DNA of 64,000 bases from Rheinheimera sp. 1928-s (GTDB taxonomy: Bacteria > Pseudomonadota > Gammaproteobacteria > Enterobacterales > Alteromonadaceae): positions 498,641 to 562,640 of the forward strand of contig NZ_JARIXP010000003.1 of assembly GCF_029269265.1 (NCBI RefSeq), given 5' to 3'. Below the pieces are notes generated by a model. The model was given only the letters and a program-made list of their open reading frames with translations. It had not been told where the DNA came from and made no database searches. The position numbers and the translations under genes were made by a program. The first letter of the stretch is position 1. Each line of letters opens with the position of its first letter. This document shows, piece by piece, positions 16,472 to 25,038 of this stretch.

Positions 16472-16860
16472 AAAAGAGTCCATGTAATTTCGATGCGGTT
16501 ATTCTAATAGATAATGCAGCAGATTACAGGAGCAGGGTGAAATTTTGCTGAACAGTGTTTAACTGAAGACTCTCTATCTAAAAAATATCAGGCTATGCAA
16601 TAAGCTAAGATTCGCAATGACCCAGACAGTCAGCCAAATCCCACCAACGATCAGAGTATTTTTGTATTCTTGTACTGACTTATTACACCAGATCACAACA
16701 TTGCTCATAGCTACCAACTTATATCCTATTGTCAGCACTGCAGGCTTTTCACCCTATCGATTCCCCCAGTCACATAGATTGGCTATGCTCGTGGGGGGAT
16801 TTTTGTTTGCCACCAGGTGAAGCTCCAATGACTATAACTATCGAGTTTGAAAAACCAGGC
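16472..16860. other. Long intergenic region upstream of glmU
   Basis: About 390 bases with no convincing protein gene. It contains the glmU promoter region and, in its right half, a hairpin with a T-run on the plus strand that may end a small RNA (see separate entry). A 67-codon frame starting near 16617 overlaps the hairpin and has no clear ribosome binding site, so it is not called. Confidence 0.5.
16720..16805 (+). ncRNA. Candidate small RNA ending in an intrinsic terminator
   Basis: TCCCCC (16762-16767) pairs with GGGGGA (16794-16799). An inner CATAG / CTATG stem lies at 16773-16777 and 16783-16787, and TTTTT follows. No plus-strand gene precedes this terminator, so a short RNA is the simplest explanation. 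A weak promoter (TTGCTC near 16692 and TATCCT near 16712) would give an RNA of about 80-90 nucleotides. The 5' end is a guess. Confidence 0.35.
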
Positions 16861-17748
16861 TTACAGACTTAGTTGCTCCAGCTTGTAGCCAGCCTGCTGT
16901 AACAACGCCAGTACACTATGCTCCCCAGCTAAATGCCCACCACCAACCAACACCAGCTCTTTGTTGTTATTGCCAAACATCTTCTCAATTTGCGGCAACC
17001 AGTTCTGATTACGTTTAACATACAACGCCTGATACAACTTAGGGTCCATCTGCCGGGCTGGTTCAACAGCAAGCTTATTCAACTCAACCATGTCCCCCAC
17101 GCGCCAGGCATCGATCATTGCAGAAAAATACTGTTTAAAGTCACTAACCTGTTCCAGGTTCATTTTCATAAAGGCGTCTTCGTAACCTTCCCCCATATTA
17201 GCCAACAAATTAATCTGGCTTTCTGCCGTTTCCAGATAGAGCTGTGATTTACCATCACTCTGTGCCAGCTTATCAAAATGGCTATCGACCCCTTCTCCAT
17301 CCATCTGAGCTTTCATAATTTCCAGCGCCAGCATCTGAATCATAATAAAGCCGGGTTTATAACCATCCAACTGTTGCAGTTGCACACCGTAAGGGGCGAA
17401 ATAGTCGCTTACCTGCTTGTACACTTCAGGTGACAACACCTTAGACAAGCTGCGGTTGTCGTTGTACGACATGGCTTTTAGCATTGCAGCTTGCAATTCA
17501 GTATCTGTAGCAGCAGGTATTTTTGCTTCCAGCACCAGAGTATCCGTATCGGCATAAGCCTTACCAAATTCGCCAGGCAAAGGGAAAGCCGATTCAGGTA
17601 ACAGGTGCACAGTGCCACCTATATACAAATAATCGTCACCTTTACTCACTTTCCAGACGGAGGTTTCAGCCACAGCAGAGGCAGAAGCCAAGGCTGTGGT
17701 CAGTAATAAAGCTGCAAAGCTTGCTTTAAATAGCGTTGTTAATTTCAT
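16861..17748 (-). CDS. TraB/GumN family exported protein
   Basis: A 295-residue exported protein of the TraB/GumN family (related to Tiki-type metalloproteases). It has a signal peptide (1-28, ending AVAE). Near the N-terminus of the mature protein is YLYIGGTVHLLP, containing the conserved GxxH. Near the C-terminus is LVLVGGGHLAGEHSVLALLQ, containing the second conserved Gly-His motif. These His residues are predicted metal ligands. The frame starts ten codons earlier; the Met at 17748 has a CAGGA site and begins the signal peptide. Role in the cell is unknown. Confidence 0.85.
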   Translation of the reverse strand: MKLTTLFKASFAALLLTTALASASAVAETSVWKVSKGDDYLYIGGTVHLLPESAFPLPGEFGKAYADTDTLVLEAKIPAATDTELQAAMLKAMSYNDNRSLSKVLSPEVYKQVSDYFAPYGVQLQQLDGYKPGFIMIQMLALEIMKAQMDGEGVDSHFDKLAQSDGKSQLYLETAESQINLLANMGEGYEDAFMKMNLEQVSDFKQYFSAMIDAWRVGDMVELNKLAVEPARQMDPKLYQALYVKRNQNWLPQIEKMFGNNNKELVLVGGGHLAGEHSVLALLQQAGYKLEQLSL

Positions 17749-17814
17749 TGTGATAGTCCTGATGTTGTAGTTGTACATTTAGCTTTTATAGGCTGATAGT
17801 CACGCCTTTCATCA

Positions 17815-18069
17815 TTAGCGCAGTGAATCTTTGATCAGCTCGACTGAATGGTTCAGGGCCGTATTCACCTGATGTTTAATATTAAGGCTTAATTGCTGTC
17901 TCAACTCTTGCATCAGCACATCGGTCACAGGTTTGGTAGTTACAACAACTTCCGTTTTTGGCTGAACCACTTCCGACTTTGGTTTAGCTTCTTCTGACAG
18001 TGCTGCGGTGCTGGTGAATAAAGTGGCAACAATAAGGATACGAACGCTTGCTTGTTTCAGTGTTTTCAT
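17815..18069 (-). CDS. Small exported protein, unknown
   Basis: An 84-residue protein with a signal peptide (about 1-24), a Lys/Pro/Val-rich low-complexity stretch (KPKSEVVQPKTEVVVTTKP) and a C-terminal amphipathic helix (LRQQLSLNIKHQVNTALNH). The ribosome binding site AGAAGGA is good. It is 66 bases upstream of the TraB/GumN gene on the same strand, so the two may be one operon. No family is recognised. Confidence 0.6.
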   Translation of the reverse strand: MKTLKQASVRILIVATLFTSTAALSEEAKPKSEVVQPKTEVVVTTKPVTDVLMQELRQQLSLNIKHQVNTALNHSVELIKDSLR

Positions 18070-18270
18070 TTTGACATTCCTTCTATTGGTTCAGTAAGTC
18101 TTGTTCAGTAAATTGCATTTAGTGTGTTGGCAACAACGGATTCACTGCTTGTCCGCCTGGTTGTTGAGCTCAATCTAGCCAACGAGTGAGGAAAAGTCGC
18201 TTATCAGAACCTAAGCAATTTATTGGTAAGGAAAATAAAAATAAACCATTGTTTTTAATGGGAATAACCA

Positions 18271-18305
18271 AACCTTATGAAAACCTTATGGCGAAAAAAT
18301 AAGGT
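18271..18305. promoter_or_regulatory. Repeat cluster before the first CadC-like gene
   Basis: AACCTTATG occurs at 18271-18279 and 18282-18290, exactly 11 bp apart, about one helical turn. An inverted copy ATAAGGT lies at 18299-18305. Such spaced direct repeats suit binding of an OmpR/CadC-type winged-helix protein. Autoregulation is inferred. Confidence 0.5.
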
Positions 18306-18392
18306 ATATTCAGACCAGTTTTATTTCACTTGAATCGATAGCGACATCTGTTAAAGTTACAACTGGTTAAAAAATGGAAGAATAATTAACAG

Positions 18393-20546
18393 ATGGATAA
18401 GATGCAGCTGGGACCATGGACTTTTACACCAGGCGATTACAGCATTCGTGATAAGGCTCAACGGATAGAGCTGGAACCTCTGTTGTCAAAGCTACTGCAT
18501 TATTTTATTGAACATCCCGGCAAAATAATTTCCCGCCAACAGCTTGTTGACGCTATATGGCAACAAAGTTATGTGGATGACAACGCGATAAATCGTGCTA
18601 TGTCAGAACTTCGTAAAGCCTTGCAGCATCCTGATGTGCCCCAGTCGCTTATAAAAACCCATCATCGTAAAGGTTATAGTTTACAACTGCCTCATCAGCC
18701 CGATGCGCCGATTGAGCCATCTGCTGACGAAAAACCAAAGACCAGTGCCGGCTCCACTCAGTACAAACGTAGCATCCCCCTTTGGTTAGTTGCACTAGCA
18801 ACCCTGCTGCTTGTAGGCACAGCAGCTGTTTATTATTTTTCGAGCCAAAAGCCCGCTTCCCTCAGTAAAAATTCAAAGCTGGATGACAAACCCCAGGTTC
18901 TGCAGATGGATATTGTCACGAGGCAAAAAATAACCTGGTTTAAAGGCATTGAATCAAGACCTTTATTGTCCGCGGATAAGCAACTATTGGCTTATAGTCA
19001 CTCACAGCCAGACGGCACTGTGCGTGCCATTGTACGCAAACTGGGTATGGGCACAGGCAGCGCACTGCAGGAAGTGGTGATTGAAGGCAATAATAGTTTG
19101 TACAGCATTCAAACCTGGCAACCATTGAGCCGTAATCTGTTGGTTCAGGCGATAAGTAAAGATGGTCAACGCTGTGAATACCAGAATTATGATTTCAGCA
19201 AGTATCCTCAGTATCAGGTCAAAACATTAACCTCTTGTGCAGGCTTGAACTTTGGTACAGCACAACAAAGTGCAGATGGACAATGGCTGTATTACAGCAA
19301 AGGCAGTGGCGGCTTATATTCCAGCAACGCGCTGCTGGCAGAAAATCTGACCACTGGTGCGGTACAAACTTTATTAGCAGCACCTTCCGCAGGCCTTGGC
19401 GTCACTATGCTGGCGTTGTCTGCTGATGGCAGTAAACTTGCGTATATACTGATGCCTGAATCGAACAAGCCTGATATCTATATATATGATCCAAGCAGCA
19501 GGGAACATACCAGACTAGCCAGTCTGCCTTTTCCACTGATCCTGCTTGGGTTAGATTGGAGCAACGATCAGTCCAGTCTGATTTTGCCCGGTGGTGATGG
19601 CATATTGCAGCTAAAGGTGGCAGATAAAACAAAGAGCCTGTTGAAGTTTCCTGAAGGCGTTATCGTAGGCGAGTTAACTCTGCTTGCTGAAGATCAGGCC
19701 TATATCTCCAGCTTCACTGCAGGCAGCGCCTCGCAAAATGCGATGCAACTTATTAAAATTGAACAGCCTTTCAACGCGGCGAAGCGGAAAATCACCGTGC
19801 TCAGTGATACCGAGGGTAGCACGGCAGATTTGGCGGTATCCCCTATAGATAGCAGCAGCTATGCTTTTTCTGCCAATTGGACAGGCAGTTGGCAGCTATG
19901 GATGAACAACAAGGGGCAAAATGTTCAATTGACTGAACTTACGCCTGATGACAAACGGCTTAGCGGTATCAATTGGTCAGGTGATGGTCGCTATATAGCC
20001 TTTAATAAACAGGGCAATTTGCATTTATACGATACGCAGCGCCAGCAATTGATCAACAAACTGGAAAGTAATGATGTTGGTCAGGCGGTTTGGCTACCGG
20101 ATAATAGCGGTTTGGTGCTAACCCGGCTGCAAGGCAATAGCCAGAATCTATGGCAACTGGATTTAGTCAGCAACGAGTTAACTCAATTGACGTTTTCAGC
20201 CGGAACTTTTGCACAGTTCGATGCCCAAGGCCAATTGCACTATCACCGTGATGGCAAGCTGTTACGTTATGTTGATGGCGGTAAAAATGACATCGAACTC
20301 AAGACCAACGCAGACACTAACTTTATGGCGCTTTGGTTGTTGCAGGGTCAGAAGCAATACCGTTTTGGTATGCTAGGGCATCTGGAACTGCATGATATAG
20401 TCACAGGCGAAACACAAAGCAGCCAACTGCCTTATCAGTTATTGGCAATACACCCTGATCCACATAATCCAGACCAGCTTTACGCCACAGTCTTTGTCAC
20501 GCCAGAGCTGGCGCTGGAATTTATTCAGTGGAAACCCAAGCGCTGA
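18393..20546 (+). CDS. CadC/ToxR-like membrane-anchored regulator with TolB-type propeller
   Basis: A 717-residue inner membrane regulator. Residues about 5-100 are an OmpR/CadC winged helix (IELEPLLSKLLHYFIEHPGK, SRQQLVDAIWQQSYVDDNAI, ending TLIKTHHRKGYSL-like). One membrane helix follows at about 128-150 (PLWLVALATLLLVGTAAVYYF). The large periplasmic C-terminal part has TolB/WD40-like blades (DGQWLYYSKG, ALSADGSKLAYI, NWSGDGRYIAFN). The same design occurs in a second gene of the island at 29120-31261. It converges on the MacB-like operon. The signal sensed is unknown. The AACCTTATG repeats upstream suggest self-control. Confidence 0.83.
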   Translation: MDKMQLGPWTFTPGDYSIRDKAQRIELEPLLSKLLHYFIEHPGKIISRQQLVDAIWQQSYVDDNAINRAMSELRKALQHPDVPQSLIKTHHRKGYSLQLPHQPDAPIEPSADEKPKTSAGSTQYKRSIPLWLVALATLLLVGTAAVYYFSSQKPASLSKNSKLDDKPQVLQMDIVTRQKITWFKGIESRPLLSADKQLLAYSHSQPDGTVRAIVRKLGMGTGSALQEVVIEGNNSLYSIQTWQPLSRNLLVQAISKDGQRCEYQNYDFSKYPQYQVKTLTSCAGLNFGTAQQSADGQWLYYSKGSGGLYSSNALLAENLTTGAVQTLLAAPSAGLGVTMLALSADGSKLAYILMPESNKPDIYIYDPSSREHTRLASLPFPLILLGLDWSNDQSSLILPGGDGILQLKVADKTKSLLKFPEGVIVGELTLLAEDQAYISSFTAGSASQNAMQLIKIEQPFNAAKRKITVLSDTEGSTADLAVSPIDSSSYAFSANWTGSWQLWMNNKGQNVQLTELTPDDKRLSGINWSGDGRYIAFNKQGNLHLYDTQRQQLINKLESNDVGQAVWLPDNSGLVLTRLQGNSQNLWQLDLVSNELTQLTFSAGTFAQFDAQGQLHYHRDGKLLRYVDGGKNDIELKTNADTNFMALWLLQGQKQYRFGMLGHLELHDIVTGETQSSQLPYQLLAIHPDPHNPDQLYATVFVTPELALEFIQWKPKR

Positions 20547-20679
20547 TACTTATCTTTCTTAAAGGGCTGTAGCTATTGCATGCAGCCACACATCCTGGGC
20601 TTTTTAGTGTCTAATTGTGATTGTTGTGTCGTTTAACGATACCTGGTGACAAGCCAGTAGAAAAGCCTAGCATAGGGTA

Positions 20680-23088
20680 TTACTCATTACGCAAAGCTTT
20701 GATCGGATCACCCAACAACACCCTTCGCAATGGCACAAAGCTACACAGCAGGGTGGCAAAGGCCAGCAGCAGCAAAACCGCAAAAACCAGCCGCCAGTCA
20801 GCTTGATACATTAGCTCAGGCTGAATCCGGCTTATTCCTGTTACAAAATAAAAGCAAGAAAACCCCAGTAGCAGCGCCGCCGCCAGCGGTTGGACTAGCT
20901 TTAGCAAGTTATCACGTAGCAACTGATTGATACTGGCCCCCATCGCCATCTCTACACCCAACTGATAGCGACGTGCCTGCACCAGATAGCTAACAATACC
21001 TGCCACTCCAGCCAGCACAGTGAGTAAACTCATCAGGGCCAAGATGGCCGATAACGCAGCAGCCAAGCGGTGGGCCAGTGAAAAATGGGCAAATGCGGCC
21101 TTTAACGTGGTCAACTCCTGCAAATCCAGCCTTGGGTCTTGCTGTCGCAACAGCTCCAGCACGGCGGTATCAGTCAGTACGGCTCCCGGGCTTAGCTTCA
21201 GCAAATAACTGTATTCACGACGGCCATTGTTTTCAACCGGGTAAAACACTTCATCAACTTCAAAATCGGGGGCTCCAGGAAAGTTAGTATTAGCCACCAC
21301 GCCTATAATTTGCCGCTGTATGCTGTTGTCACTCAAAGCTATGCTTTGCCCCAAAGCGGGTTTTCCGTTCAATCGGGCGATGCGATCAGCCAAGCGCTGG
21401 TTTACGATCACAGGATGATGCTCCAGCCCGACCTGCTCAGCGCTAAAGTCCTGCCCCGAAAGCTCTAATCCATACAATTGAAAGTATCCTGGCAACACTC
21501 CAATTTGTCGTGCTGCAGAGATCACCTCTCCTTGTGTATTACTGATCCTGTCCTGATTGCGTACCCTTGGTACCCTTGGTTCAGAAACAGGCGTCACCTG
21601 TTGCACTTGTGGTAAGGCGGCCAGACTTTGCAATAATGCTCGATGGTAATTTTGTTGCTGCTCACTATTGTCTACATCTGCATAATTCACCGTCAAAGAC
21701 CAAAGGTCTGTGGAATTCAATCCGGTTGGACGACTAGCTTCAGACCAGGCAGCTGCAAATACGTGTACAGTTGCCAGCAATACCAACAGAGATAACAACA
21801 ACTGCACACCAATTAAACTGTGAGCTGTTCCCTGACGCAGCTGTTTCCCAGCGCCTTTACCACTGCTTTGCAAACTAGCCATTAGCTGCCTCTCCCGCAC
21901 TCCGCTGAGCTCAATCCAGCTAAACAGCAACGCAATACCCAGCAACACTAGGATGGTGAGAAATAACATAAAACCATCTATCCGCAGTACGCTAAGCCGC
22001 GGTAGTTGCTCTGCAGCAACCTCGGTAATCACACCAAAGCTCAACGATGTCAGTAACAGTGAAACTATGCCTGCGCCGGCTAACAAAGTCGCATTATGGC
22101 GAAACACCTGATAAAACATTTGTTTTTTACTAGCACCAAAGGCATAGCAGACTGCCAGTGGCTGCAACCGCTTTACTGCTCTAGCCAATTGCATACTACA
22201 TAAATTGACCAAAGCAATCAGGGTGAGTAGTGATACACCGGCCAACAGCATCAATACCAGACGACCAGAATCGCCCTGAATTTGCTGACGTAACGGCACT
22301 GCCTTGCCGCTATAATCAAACATATGCTGTAAATCCGGATGACGTTCGGCCGACGCCTGCTTCATTAGTTTCGAGACTTCAGTAGTGGCTTGTTGCTGGT
22401 TCACACCGGTTTTTAAGCGGCCCAAAGCGGAAAAGTTTGCGTTGTAGCCGTCAATGCCACGAATATTAACTGTCTCATCCATATCCAAAGGTAGCCAGAT
22501 CGCTTGATGAGCTTCATGAAAGCCAGGTAATTCCAACTCCTGCTTAAGTACCCCGATTACCGTAAATTGACGCTGATTGAGCTGAATACTCTGTCCGACA
22601 ATATCACTGCGGCCTTGATAATACTGTTGCCATACCGCCTGACTTAGTATCGCCGAGGGTTGCTTATTCCCCACCTGTTCCTGCTCATTAAATAGCCTGC
22701 CTACTAATGGTTCAACCCCCATAACTTCAAAAATATTATGGGCCCCCAAAAGCACCTGAACCTCGGGCCGCTGCGGTAAATCTACCAGTTGGTACTCTGT
22801 TTGAAGGCCAAAATATACGGCCATCTGTTCCAGCAACTGACTTTTTTGCTGCAAATCAAACAATCCCTGAATATGAGTTTGTTGATGCAAGGCTCCCTGA
22901 TAATTCAACTCGCCACCTATATAATAAAGTTCAGTATCTTTTTTATAAGGTAGAGACGCAAAGAAGGTGATGTTAACCAGACTCAACACACTAAACAGTA
23001 AAGTTAGAGTGAACACCAGGCTCAGTACCACAGTGATATAGTATTGCCGGGCATGGTAGATAGTACGCCAGATCATTTGCCAATTCAT
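20680..23088 (-). CDS. MacB/FtsX-type ABC permease (large, two-domain)
   Basis: An 802-residue inner membrane ABC permease of the MacB_PCD-FtsX type, duplicated. It has an N-terminal helix, a periplasmic domain (about 45-270), three helices with the FtsX region (LMLLAGVSLLTLIALVNLCS), a central helix pair, a second periplasmic domain (about 440-640) and a C-terminal FtsX domain ending LRRVLLGDPIKALRNE. It overlaps the ATPase gene by four bases and depends on it for ATP. With the MacA-like adaptor gene it would form a tripartite pump for peptides or lipophilic compounds. In this island, self-resistance or export of the peptide product is the likely role. Confidence 0.87.
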   Translation of the reverse strand: MNWQMIWRTIYHARQYYITVVLSLVFTLTLLFSVLSLVNITFFASLPYKKDTELYYIGGELNYQGALHQQTHIQGLFDLQQKSQLLEQMAVYFGLQTEYQLVDLPQRPEVQVLLGAHNIFEVMGVEPLVGRLFNEQEQVGNKQPSAILSQAVWQQYYQGRSDIVGQSIQLNQRQFTVIGVLKQELELPGFHEAHQAIWLPLDMDETVNIRGIDGYNANFSALGRLKTGVNQQQATTEVSKLMKQASAERHPDLQHMFDYSGKAVPLRQQIQGDSGRLVLMLLAGVSLLTLIALVNLCSMQLARAVKRLQPLAVCYAFGASKKQMFYQVFRHNATLLAGAGIVSLLLTSLSFGVITEVAAEQLPRLSVLRIDGFMLFLTILVLLGIALLFSWIELSGVRERQLMASLQSSGKGAGKQLRQGTAHSLIGVQLLLSLLVLLATVHVFAAAWSEASRPTGLNSTDLWSLTVNYADVDNSEQQQNYHRALLQSLAALPQVQQVTPVSEPRVPRVRNQDRISNTQGEVISAARQIGVLPGYFQLYGLELSGQDFSAEQVGLEHHPVIVNQRLADRIARLNGKPALGQSIALSDNSIQRQIIGVVANTNFPGAPDFEVDEVFYPVENNGRREYSYLLKLSPGAVLTDTAVLELLRQQDPRLDLQELTTLKAAFAHFSLAHRLAAALSAILALMSLLTVLAGVAGIVSYLVQARRYQLGVEMAMGASINQLLRDNLLKLVQPLAAALLLGFSCFYFVTGISRIQPELMYQADWRLVFAVLLLLAFATLLCSFVPLRRVLLGDPIKALRNE

Positions 23089-23786
23089 GCAACCTGCTCC
23101 AGCTGTTCTGCCGAAACTACCTGGCCATCCAGTAAATGAATTTGCCGATGTGCCATAGTGGCATAACGCGGGTCATGCGTGACCAGACAAATGGTGGTTC
23201 CCTGAGCATGCAATTCGGCCAGCAAAGCCATCACCGCATCGCCATTTTTTGAATCAAGGTTACCGGTTGGCTCGTCGACCAGCATAATACCCGAATCAGC
23301 GGCAAGAGCCCGAGCTATGGACACCCGCTGCTGTTGTCCGCCTGACAATTGATTGGGGAAAAGAGCAGCTTTATCGGATAAGCCAACTTTTTCCAGACAC
23401 TGTAGCGCCCTTGCCTGACGCTGTTTGAGGCTATCCCCTCGATATTTGAGCGGCAAGGCGACATTATCCAGCACAGTGTATTCGTCTATCAGGTTAAAAG
23501 CCTGGAATACAAAACCAATGCGGCGACTACGCATCTGTGCCCGCTGCTCGGCGTTCATATCAGAGACCAGTAAGCCGTCGATATAGTATTCACCGCTATC
23601 GGCGGTATCAAGTAAACCTAAAATATTCAATAAGGTCGATTTGCCGCAACCAGACGGACCACAAATAGCGACATATTCGCCTTCATGCACACTAAAACTA
23701 ACACCGTTAAGCACTGTTTGCTGCTGCTGACCAGATTGAAAGCTTTTTTTAAGGTGTTTGACTTTAAGTACATCGGTTTTCATCAT
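23085..23786 (-). CDS. ABC transporter ATPase (MacB/LolD type)
   Basis: A 233-residue ATP-binding subunit. Walker A is [11 protein letters not shown], the signature [15 protein letters not shown], and Walker [14 protein letters not shown], followed by the H-loop VTHD. The sequence type is that of ATPases driving FtsX-like permeases (LolD, MacB, FtsE). The gene lies between the adaptor (eight bases upstream) and the permease (four-base overlap), so the three are one operon with the C39 exporter genes above them. Confidence 0.93.
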   Translation of the reverse strand: MMKTDVLKVKHLKKSFQSGQQQQTVLNGVSFSVHEGEYVAICGPSGCGKSTLLNILGLLDTADSGEYYIDGLLVSDMNAEQRAQMRSRRIGFVFQAFNLIDEYTVLDNVALPLKYRGDSLKQRQARALQCLEKVGLSDKAALFPNQLSGGQQQRVSIARALAADSGIMLVDEPTGNLDSKNGDAVMALLAELHAQGTTICLVTHDPRYATMAHRQIHLLDGQVVSAEQLEQVA

Positions 23787-23794
23787 TTCAATCC

Positions 23795-25024
23795 TTATTG
23801 AGTCAATTTTAGTTGCGCAACAGAGTTTTCAATCTGAAGGTCACTGACAATAATACGGTCACCGGGCGCCAAGCCCGATATCACTTCGATTTGCTGACCA
23901 GAGGCCTTGCCAAACTGCACAGGCACCTTAGTTGCAACTTGAAAAGTATCTACCTTAAATAACTCTATTTCCGCATCCTCAGCCACTCCAACTGGCCGGT
24001 CGACAAAGTTTACCTGCCCACGGCTTTGTCCACGGATCCGGGCATCCACCATCTGCATAGGGCGGATATCCGCACTTAAATTTTCCGGTAATAGAATATC
24101 TACCTGAACTGCACCATCTACGACCACCGGATCAATCCGCAATACCTGCCCGGTCACAATGCCATGCCGGGTATCCACTTCGGCACCAGCTCCTGGCTGT
24201 AATAAACGTACTTGCATTTGTGGTACTTTCACTTCCGCGATAAGCGGCGATAAGCTGCCAACCAGTGCCAGTTCTTCACCAATATTTACACTCTGTCCCA
24301 AACTGACAGGTAAGCGTTGTAACACGCCAGCAAGCCCTGCTCGCACCACAAGCAGCTGCTGTTGGTAAGTGGCATTACTAAACTCAGCTTCAGCTTGTTG
24401 AATTTCTTCTTGCAGGATCAGCAAATGTTCCTGATGCACTTCTTGCAAGGTATCAAACTTTTGTTGCTCTAATTGGTAACGTTCTTTCAGTTGCTCAGCT
24501 TTGGCTCTACTGCGTCTGGCATCCATTGCCGAAATAATACCTGCGTCAGCCAGCGGCGCTTCAGCCTCGACTTGTAGCCCAGCAAGTTCAGCTTCAGATT
24601 TAAATTCGGACAAACGTGAACGCTGATCCAATAGTTCGCGTTGCTGTTCCAATGACAGTTTACGACCGTTGGTTTTTTTATTGTGAACATTGGCCATAGC
24701 CTGTTGCACAGCTATTTCCAGTGTCGGGTTTTTTAACGTCAGAATAATGCTATCAGGCTCAACGACCGCACCAGGGCGCAACTTGATTTCATCCACCGTC
24801 GCTGCGCTGCTGGCAGTGATCATACGTTGGTTCTGCGACTGCAAAATGCCATAGCCAGTAACCCTTTGGGTAAAGTCGCCGCTTTGTACTGTAGCAATGC
24901 TGACAGACGACAAACTCATGTATTGCATGCCTCCAGCAAAACCAATACTCCAACCGCTGATTAAAAGCAGTACCGATATCAGCCCAATGGCACTATAAAC
25001 CAGTGTGCTCAGATTTTTTTTCAT
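23795..25024 (-). CDS. Periplasmic adaptor, MacA/RND-like (HlyD family)
   Basis: A 409-residue adaptor anchored by one N-terminal helix (about 10-30). A lipoyl-like domain half follows (SAATVDEIKLRPGAVV), then a long coiled coil (about 100-220, rich in Glu, Gln and Leu), the returning lipoyl half (VVRAGLAGVLQRLPVSLGQSV) and beta-barrel and membrane-proximal domains (SGLAPGDRIIVSD). It would link the inner membrane permease to an outer membrane channel; no TolC gene is in the window. It starts 14 bases after the C39 exporter gene. Confidence 0.87.
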   Translation of the reverse strand: MKKNLSTLVYSAIGLISVLLLISGWSIGFAGGMQYMSLSSVSIATVQSGDFTQRVTGYGILQSQNQRMITASSAATVDEIKLRPGAVVEPDSIILTLKNPTLEIAVQQAMANVHNKKTNGRKLSLEQQRELLDQRSRLSEFKSEAELAGLQVEAEAPLADAGIISAMDARRSRAKAEQLKERYQLEQQKFDTLQEVHQEHLLILQEEIQQAEAEFSNATYQQQLLVVRAGLAGVLQRLPVSLGQSVNIGEELALVGSLSPLIAEVKVPQMQVRLLQPGAGAEVDTRHGIVTGQVLRIDPVVVDGAVQVDILLPENLSADIRPMQMVDARIRGQSRGQVNFVDRPVGVAEDAEIELFKVDTFQVATKVPVQFGKASGQQIEVISGLAPGDRIIVSDLQIENSVAQLKLTQ

Positions 25025-25038
25025 AATTCATCCTATCT

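Noticed and set aside
16617-16820. 67-codon plus-strand frame between glmU and the TraB/GumN gene
   Set aside because: No ribosome binding site, and it overlaps a terminator hairpin; an RNA gene explains the region better.
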